DNA from: Achromobacter denitrificans NBRC 15125
GTDB taxonomy: Bacteria; Pseudomonadota; Gammaproteobacteria; Burkholderiales; Burkholderiaceae_B
Reading direction: 5' to 3'
Length of the DNA stretch: 64,000 bases
Assembly (NCBI RefSeq): GCF_001571365.1
Contig: NZ_BCTQ01000030.1
Location: 1-64,000 of the forward strand
Below are positions 58,666 through 64,000 of this stretch, one piece after another. The translations under genes and the position numbers were made by a program. The first letter of the stretch is position 1. Every line of letters begins with the position of its first letter. The notes beneath the pieces are model-generated. The model had not been told where the DNA came from, searched no databases, and saw nothing but the letters and a program-made list of their open reading frames with translations.

Positions 58666-59646
58666 ATGTTCATCAAACGTGTCACCGGCGCCCTGGCCGC
58701 CATCGCCGCCGCGATGTCCCTCGCTCCCGCCACCGCGTCCGCGGACGCCGCCTTCCCAGACCGCCCCATCCGGTTCATCGTGCCGTTCACCGCGGGGGGC
58801 ATCACCGACAACGTCGCGCGCACGGTGGGCGCGCGCGCGGCCGAACTGCTCGGCCAGCCCATCATCATCGAGAACCGCGCCGGCGCGGGAGGCAACATCG
58901 GCGCCGAGTACGCGGCAAACAGCAAGCCGGACGGCTACACCATCTTCCTCGGCACGCAGGGCACGCAGGTCACCAACCCCCTGATCTACAACACCGGCAG
59001 CCGCCCGGACAAGGCGCTCACGGCCGTCCAGGGGCTGACCGCCATCCCGAACATCGTCGTCGTCAATGAATCCCGGCCGTACGACACCCTGGACAAGCTC
59101 ATCGCCTATGCCAAGGCCAATCCCGGCAAGCTGAATACCTCCAGCGCGGGCGCGGGCACCGGCACGCACCTGGCCTCCGAGCTCTTCCAGTCCATCGTCG
59201 GCGTGAAGTTCAGCCACATCCCGTTCAAGGGCAGCGCGCCCTCGATCACCGCCCTGATCGGCGGCCAGGTCGATCTGTCTTTCGATTACCCCGTGTCGAC
59301 CGAAGCCTTCATCAAGAGCGGCAAGATCCGCGCCCTGGCCGTAACGGGCGAAACGCGCCTGCCGACCTTCCCCGATCTCCCCACGCTGGCCGAGCTCGGC
59401 TATCCGGGCGCGACCTCGATCTCCTGGATGGGCGTCTTCGTGCCGGCGGGAACGCCCGAGCCCGTGGCCGCGAAACTCGAAAAGGCGTTCGCCCAGGCGA
59501 TCGACGATCCGCAGATCGCCTCGCGGCTGATCGGATTCGGCGGCGTGCCGCTGAAGAAGAACAGCGCGGATTTCAACGCGTTCGTGCGCGAGGAGTCCAT
59601 CAAGTGGGGCAACGTCGTGAAAGAAGCCAACGTCAAGCTGGACTAG
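58666..59646 (+). CDS. Bug-family (TctC) periplasmic solute-binding protein
   Basis: A 326-residue protein with a signal peptide ending A-S-A-D-A (about residue 26) and TctC motifs F-P-D-R-P-I-R-F-I-V-P-F-T-A-G-G-I-T-D, E-N-R-A-G-A-G-G-N-I-G and P-D-G-Y-T-I-F-L-G. It starts 54 bp after the synthetase gene, again without TctA/TctB. Its ligand is probably the acid substrate of this operon. Confidence 0.93.
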   Translation: MFIKRVTGALAAIAAAMSLAPATASADAAFPDRPIRFIVPFTAGGITDNVARTVGARAAELLGQPIIIENRAGAGGNIGAEYAANSKPDGYTIFLGTQGTQVTNPLIYNTGSRPDKALTAVQGLTAIPNIVVVNESRPYDTLDKLIAYAKANPGKLNTSSAGAGTGTHLASELFQSIVGVKFSHIPFKGSAPSITALIGGQVDLSFDYPVSTEAFIKSGKIRALAVTGETRLPTFPDLPTLAELGYPGATSISWMGVFVPAGTPEPVAAKLEKAFAQAIDDPQIASRLIGFGGVPLKKNSADFNAFVREESIKWGNVVKEANVKLD

Positions 59647-59691
59647 GGCCGTTTCTTTCCCCCTCCGACTCCCCTGCGCACGAGCCACGCG

Positions 59692-60753
59692 ATGTCCCGT
59701 TCCCACGCCCTGCCCCTGGCCGGCATAGCCGTTGCCGATTTCTCCGAATTGCTGCCCGGTCCTTTCCTGACGCAGAACCTGCTGGAACTCGGCGCCAGCG
59801 TCACGAAAATCGAACGCCCTCCCCACGGCGACAATGCGCGCCGGCTGTATCCCGGCGTGTTCGAGTCCGTCAACCGCGGAAAGCAATGCGTCATGCTGGA
59901 CCTGAAGCAGGCCGAAGGCCTGGACGCCGCCCGCGACCTCATCGCCCGCAGCGACGTCCTGATCGAAGGATTCCGCCCCGGCGTGATGGCGCGGCTGGGC
60001 CTGGGCTACGACGAGGCCGCGCGGCTCAACCCCGGGCTGGTCTATGTTTCCCTCAGCGGATACGGCCAGACCGGCCCCTATGCGCAGCGGCCCGGCCACG
60101 ACATCAACTATCTCGCCACGGCCGGCGCGCTGGCCCTGGCCGGCAGCGACCCGGCGATGCCGGCCGCGGCCGCCGGCCTCCCCGTCGCCGACCTCTGCGG
60201 CGCCATGTACGCGCTGTCCAGCACGCTGGCCGCCTTGATGCAGCGCCAGCATACCGGCCGCGGCCAGCATCTGGACGTGTCGCTCACGGATTGCGTCGCG
60301 CAGTGGATGAACCCCCGGCTGGGCCAGTTCGCGGCCGCGGGCAAGTCCACGCTGGCCGCGCAGCGCCAGGACGTATTGAACAAGCCCGCCTACGGCGTGT
60401 TCCAGACCCAGGACGGCGCCTTCGTCGCGATCGCGGCGCTGGAAGACCACTTCTGGCTGCGCCTGCGGCAGGCCTTGCCGCTGCCGCGCTCCGACGCGCC
60501 GGACGCCACCTACCGGGAGCGCGAGGAACGGGCGGGCGAAATCAACGACGCGATCGCCCGCCGCGTCGGCCGCATGGCGGCGCCGGACCTCCTCGCGCGC
60601 CTGGAGGCCGCCGACATCCCCGCGACGCGGGTGGAAGCGCCCCTGGCGCTGCATGCCTCCCCGCACATGCGCGCGCGCGGCCTGTTCGGCACGGATCCGG
60701 ACGCCAGGTATGTCCGCTACCCCGTCCGCCTGACCCATATGGACGAACGCTGA
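59692..60753 (+). CDS. CaiB/BaiF family CoA-transferase or acyl-CoA racemase
   Basis: A 353-residue class III transferase, shorter than the 400-residue formyl-/succinyl-type and closer to alpha-methylacyl-CoA racemases. Visible are L-L-P-G-P-F-L-T, K-I-E-R-P-P-H-G-D, G-Y-G-Q-T-G-P and the aspartate in P-V-A-D-L-C-G-A-M-Y. A-G-H-D-I-N-Y-type text (P-G-H-D-I-N-Y-L) is typical of the racemase branch. Its stop directly abuts the flavin reductase start. The function could be racemisation of a 2-methylacyl-CoA or CoA transfer. Confidence 0.88.
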   Translation: MSRSHALPLAGIAVADFSELLPGPFLTQNLLELGASVTKIERPPHGDNARRLYPGVFESVNRGKQCVMLDLKQAEGLDAARDLIARSDVLIEGFRPGVMARLGLGYDEAARLNPGLVYVSLSGYGQTGPYAQRPGHDINYLATAGALALAGSDPAMPAAAAGLPVADLCGAMYALSSTLAALMQRQHTGRGQHLDVSLTDCVAQWMNPRLGQFAAAGKSTLAAQRQDVLNKPAYGVFQTQDGAFVAIAALEDHFWLRLRQALPLPRSDAPDATYREREERAGEINDAIARRVGRMAAPDLLARLEAADIPATRVEAPLALHASPHMRARGLFGTDPDARYVRYPVRLTHMDER

Positions 60754-61362
60754 ATGGACACGCACGTGGGCCGCGACGCCGAGGACCTGAGCGCGCGCGA
60801 AACCTACCGCCTGCTGACCTCCTGCCTGGTCCCCCGGCCGATCGCCTGGGTCTCCACCCTGAACCGGGCGGGCCAGCGCAACCTGGCGCCCTTCAGCTTC
60901 TACACCCTGGTTTCGACGGATCCTCCGCTGATCGCCCTGAGCATCAGCCAGCACCAGGGCCAGGACAAAGACACCGTCGTCAACATCCAGGAAACCGAAG
61001 AGTTCGTCGTCAATTTCGTCACCGTCGCCCAGATTGCCGCGATGCATGCCACCTCCGGCCACTTCCCGCCCCATATCGACGAGGCCGCCCTGCTGAACAT
61101 CGAGATGGTGCCGAGCCGCCGCGTGCGGCCCCAGGGCGTCGCGCTGAGCCCGACAAGGCTGGAATGCCGACTGTCCGAGGTGCTGGTTTTCGGCGCCCGG
61201 GCCACGCGTCTCTTGATCGGCGAAGTCGTCCACTTCAGCATCGCCGAGTCATGCATGAAGGATGGCCGCATCGACGGCACGCTGCTGGATCCGGCCTGCC
61301 GGCTGGGCGGCCCGTGGTACGCCAGCCTGGGCGCGCGTTTCTCCCAAGATGCCGCGCCATAA
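60754..61362 (+). CDS. Flavin reductase-like FMN-binding split-barrel protein
   Basis: A 202-residue protein of the flavin-reductase-like FMN-binding family. Features: V-P-R-P-I-A-W-V-S-T near the N terminus, N-L-A-P-F-S-F-Y and D-P-P-L-I-A-L-S-I. Such proteins supply reduced flavin or act as flavoprotein partners. ATG 60754 directly follows the previous stop, giving tight coupling. In this operon it might serve the large acyl-CoA dehydrogenase encoded next; the role is unproven. Confidence 0.85.
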   Translation: MDTHVGRDAEDLSARETYRLLTSCLVPRPIAWVSTLNRAGQRNLAPFSFYTLVSTDPPLIALSISQHQGQDKDTVVNIQETEEFVVNFVTVAQIAAMHATSGHFPPHIDEAALLNIEMVPSRRVRPQGVALSPTRLECRLSEVLVFGARATRLLIGEVVHFSIAESCMKDGRIDGTLLDPACRLGGPWYASLGARFSQDAAP

Positions 61363-61387
61363 CGTTATTTCTGAATCAACATCACCC

Positions 61388-63169
61388 ATGAGCCAGTACC
61401 ACGCCCCCCTGCACGACATCGAGTTCCTCGCGGCTTCGGTTTTCCCCTTGGACGCGCATCTGGAGGATTGCGGATCCTCGCTGGACGCCAGCCTGGCGCG
61501 CTCGGTCGTGCTCGAAGCCGGCAAATTCGCGCAAAGCGTGCTGGACCCGATCAATCGCGCGGGAGACATTGAGGGCTGCCGGCTTCAGGACGGCGCGGTG
61601 CGCGTGCCCGACGCCTTCCAGCACGCCTATCGCGCCTTCTGCGAAGGGGGATGGAACGGCCTGCGCCAGCCCGAGGAATACGGCGGCCAGGGCCTGTCCT
61701 ATGTGTTATCCACCCTGACCGAAGAAATCTGGCACGCCTGCAACCCCAGCTTCGCCCTCTGCGCCATGCTCACCAGCGGCGCCATCGAGACGCTCCTGAG
61801 CGCGGCCGACCCAGCCTTGAAAGCACAGCTCCTGCCCAGGCTGATCAGCGGGGAATGGACCGGCACCATGAACCTCACCGAACCCGCCGCGGGCTCGGAC
61901 CTGGCCGCCGTCAAAACCCGGGCCATTCCGAAAGCCGATGGCAGCTATGCCATCTCCGGACAGAAGATCTTCATCACCTATGGCGACCACGACCTGGCCG
62001 CCAACATCATCCACCTCGTGCTGGCCCGGCTTCCGGACGCCCCCGCCGGCGCCAAAGGCCTGTCGCTGTTTGCCGTGCCCAAATACCTGGTGAACTCCGA
62101 CGGCACCCTCGGCGCGCGCAACGACGTGCACTGCACCGCGCTGGAACACAAGCTGGGCATCCATGCCAGCCCCACCGCCGTCATGCAGTTCGGCGCGGAC
62201 GCAGGCGCCATCGGCTACCTCGTCGGCGAGCGCAACGAGGGCCTGAAGACCATGTTCATCATGATGAACGAGGCGCGCTTCTCGGTCGGCAACCAGGGCC
62301 TGGCCATTTCCGAGCGCGCCTACCAGCACGCCGTCTGGTACGCGCGGGAGCGCGTCCAGGGGCGTATCGTCGGCGAGGAAGAACGGGGCGGAACCATCCT
62401 GCGCCATCCCGACGTCCGCCGCATGCTGCTTGCCATGAAAAGCCGCATCCAGGCCATGCGCGCGCTGGGCATGTACATCTCCATGCGCAGGGACGAGGCG
62501 CACGCCGCCGGCCAGCCCGAAACCCGCCGGCAGGCCCGCGAGCGCGTGGAACTGCTGATCCCCGTCATGAAGGGCTGGTTCACCGAGAACGCGCAGCGGA
62601 TCACCTACGACGCGGTCCAGGTTTTCGGCGGCATGGGCTTCATCGAGGAAACCGGGGCCGCCCAGTACTATCGCGACGCCCGCATCCTGACCATCTACGA
62701 AGGCACCACGGCCATCCAGGCGAACGACCTGCTGGGCCGCAAAACCCTTCGGGACCGGGGCGCGCAGGCCGGCGGCCTGCTGGACGAAATCCGACAATTG
62801 GCCCGCGCCCTCCAGGAAGGCGCGGCGGCCTCGCGCGCATTCGGCGAGCGCCTCGAACACGCTTGCGTCCATCTGCGCGCCGCCATCGATTGGCTGCTGG
62901 CCCACGGCGCCGAAGACCCGCGCGGCGCCCACGCGGGCGCCGCCGCCTACCTCGAATTGTGGGGAACCGTGGCCGGCGCCTGGATGCACGGCCTGCGCCT
63001 GCGCGCCGCGCTCGGCGGCGGCCTGGAAGGCGAGGCGCGCCAGGCCGCCCAGGCCAGCGCGCAGTTCTACGCCGACCACATCCTGATTCATGCGGGCGGC
63101 CTGAAAACCGCTATCTGCGAAGGCGCGGCAAGCGTCGATGGATTCCCGGATACGCGGTGGACGGAGTAG
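61388..63169 (+). CDS. Large acyl-CoA dehydrogenase (DmdC-type, about 600 residues)
   Basis: A 593-residue FAD-dependent dehydrogenase starting at ATG 61388. It has an extra N-terminal segment, the standard core (L-T-E-P-A-A-G-S-D, then Q-K-I-F-I-T-Y-G), the catalytic glutamate in I-Y-E-G-T-T-A-I-Q-A (near residue 438), and a C-terminal helical extension of about 130 residues. This layout is that of the 3-methylmercaptopropionyl-CoA dehydrogenase (DmdC)-like group, which also includes enzymes for other acyl-CoAs. It is last in the rightward operon. Confidence 0.9.
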   Translation: MSQYHAPLHDIEFLAASVFPLDAHLEDCGSSLDASLARSVVLEAGKFAQSVLDPINRAGDIEGCRLQDGAVRVPDAFQHAYRAFCEGGWNGLRQPEEYGGQGLSYVLSTLTEEIWHACNPSFALCAMLTSGAIETLLSAADPALKAQLLPRLISGEWTGTMNLTEPAAGSDLAAVKTRAIPKADGSYAISGQKIFITYGDHDLAANIIHLVLARLPDAPAGAKGLSLFAVPKYLVNSDGTLGARNDVHCTALEHKLGIHASPTAVMQFGADAGAIGYLVGERNEGLKTMFIMMNEARFSVGNQGLAISERAYQHAVWYARERVQGRIVGEEERGGTILRHPDVRRMLLAMKSRIQAMRALGMYISMRRDEAHAAGQPETRRQARERVELLIPVMKGWFTENAQRITYDAVQVFGGMGFIEETGAAQYYRDARILTIYEGTTAIQANDLLGRKTLRDRGAQAGGLLDEIRQLARALQEGAAASRAFGERLEHACVHLRAAIDWLLAHGAEDPRGAHAGAAAYLELWGTVAGAWMHGLRLRAALGGGLEGEARQAAQASAQFYADHILIHAGGLKTAICEGAASVDGFPDTRWTE

Positions 63170-63345
63170 GCGTCATCGCAATCCTTTGAACCTACCGCGG
63201 CGCGGCAGGTCCGCGCCGGCTCGTCTCCCCCTCTGGGACGACGCCAAATAACTTCAAAAAATATCAACCAAAACTATATTGCTTCAGTGATTCGCGAGAT
63301 CCAAAATTCTATCCATGGGCGCGGCGTGTCGCCCGAGGACGGAAA

Positions 63346-64000
63346 ATGGACACCAAGCATTCCACCAATCAGCGACAGCTGACGGTCCGCATTTCGCGGG
63401 GCGTCGAAGACGGTAACTTTTCCACTTACTCGGTCCCCTGGCGCGAGAACCAAACGGTTCTGGACGTCGTGACCGAAGTCCAGCGGATGCAGGAGCCCAG
63501 CCTCTCATACCGCTATGCCTGCCGCGTCGGCGTGTGCGGTTCGTGCGCGATGACGGTCAACGGCAAACCGCGCTGGACCTGTCGGACCCACGTGAGCCGC
63601 GTCGAGGAAAACGGCGTGATCGTGATCGAACCCTTGCGCAACATGCCGCGGATCAAGGACCTCGTCGTCGATATGCGTGAGTTCTTCCAGAAGTGGGCGC
63701 GCGCTGGAAATACTTTTGTCGGCACCGCCACGCGCAACGATCCGCCGGCGCCGGTGTCGCCCCAGAGCAAGAAGCGCAAGCTCGCGGACGCGGCCATCGA
63801 GTGCATCAATTGCGGCGTGTGCTACGCCGCCTGTGACGTGGTGTCCTGGGACAAGGACTATCTAGGCCCCGCGGCCCTGAACCGGGCATGGACGCTCTTC
63901 AACGACGAACGGCACGCCGATCCCAAGGACGTCCTGCGCAAGTCCACCTCCGGCAGCGGCTGCAACTCCTGTCACACGCAGGGCAGCTGCATGACGCACT
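63346..64000 (+). CDS. Succinate dehydrogenase/fumarate reductase iron-sulfur subunit (cut by window edge)
   Basis: The frame is open from ATG 63346 to the window end, giving the first 218 residues. The 2Fe-2S domain shows C-R-V-G-V-C-G-S-C plus a fourth Cys in W-T-C-R-T. The 4Fe-4S motif is C-I-N-C-G-V-C-Y-A-A-C, and the last cluster begins at G-C-N-S-C-H-T-Q-G-S-C. It transfers electrons from the flavoprotein subunit to quinone. It is the first gene of a new unit behind an AT-rich promoter region (63245-63290); the flavoprotein gene is presumably beyond the edge. Confidence 0.9.
   Translation, partial: MDTKHSTNQRQLTVRISRGVEDGNFSTYSVPWRENQTVLDVVTEVQRMQEPSLSYRYACRVGVCGSCAMTVNGKPRWTCRTHVSRVEENGVIVIEPLRNMPRIKDLVVDMREFFQKWARAGNTFVGTATRNDPPAPVSPQSKKRKLADAAIECINCGVCYAACDVVSWDKDYLGPAALNRAWTLFNDERHADPKDVLRKSTSGSGCNSCHTQGSCMTH

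Noticed and set aside
58618..61233. An 871-codon minus-strand open frame opposite the Bug, CaiB and flavin reductase genes
   Set aside because: It has no recognisable domain and its composition mirrors the codon bias of the opposite genes; three plus-strand genes with intact motifs explain the region.
1..64000. tRNA, rRNA, CRISPR, insertion sequences or prophage genes
   Set aside because: No cloverleaf-like sequences, regularly spaced repeats, transposases or phage genes were recognised while reading both strands; small RNAs cannot be excluded by eye.

Overview
The window is 64 kb of GC-rich DNA with dense operons, long antisense shadow reading frames, four Bug-type (TctC) solute-binding proteins that have no membrane partners nearby, many CaiB-type CoA-transferases and crotonases, and IclR/LysR/AraC regulators next to small catabolic operons. 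This points to a betaproteobacterium of the Alcaligenaceae, most likely Bordetella or Achromobacter. That is inference from gene content; there is no rRNA or other phylogenetic marker. I found no tRNA, rRNA, insertion sequence, prophage or CRISPR array. No stretch above 300 bp lacks a gene.

Left part (1-14.6 kb): the end of an MFS transporter, a decayed GNAT acetyltransferase, a BamA/TamA-type outer-membrane protein, and a Crp/Fnr regulator divergent from an ABC binding protein, a BKACE-family lyase and an SDR. Then comes a compact four-gene operon (5.8-12.0 kb): PRPP-synthetase homologue, divergent phosphoketolase, beta-CASP metallo-hydrolase and a 505-aa phosphorylase that carries the AMP-phosphorylase motif rather than the thymidine-phosphorylase motif. 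It is preceded by an FNR/ANR-like box. I read it as a possible low-oxygen RNA/nucleotide-to-acetyl-phosphate salvage route. A metallophosphoesterase lipoprotein with a Pho-box-like promoter follows.

Middle (14.6-36.4 kb): a LysR regulator flanked by matching TGTGCA operators, a two-subunit CoA-transferase on one side, and on the other a crotonase, beta-hydroxyacid dehydrogenase, complete Liv ABC transporter, SDR and Dabb protein. Next are two overlapping IclR genes, and convergent to them a nine-gene operon (36.2 to 26.4 kb): split AtuA-like protein, biotin-dependent acyl-CoA carboxylase (beta and alpha), CaiB CoA-transferase, degenerate MaoC protein, Bug protein and two crotonases. A 16-bp sequence is identical in front of the first IclR gene and in front of this operon, tying the two together.

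Right part (36.4-64 kb): an AraC regulator with an FAH-family hydrolase, Bug protein and TauE/SafE exporter; an iron-signalling set (ECF sigma factor divergent from FecR, then a TonB-dependent transducer with Fur-like sites); a LysR/Bug/class V aminotransferase set; PhzF, a membrane protein of unknown function, a secreted cyclase, LysR and IclR. Two divergent operons follow around an AT-rich control region at 56.3-56.4 kb: leftward SDR, acyl-CoA dehydrogenase, MaoC hydratase and citrate-synthase-fold lyase; rightward acyl-CoA synthetase (ADP-forming), Bug, CaiB CoA-transferase, flavin reductase and a large acyl-CoA dehydrogenase. Together they resemble an itaconate- or methylsuccinate-like CoA-thioester pathway. 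The window ends inside a succinate dehydrogenase/fumarate reductase iron-sulfur subunit gene.
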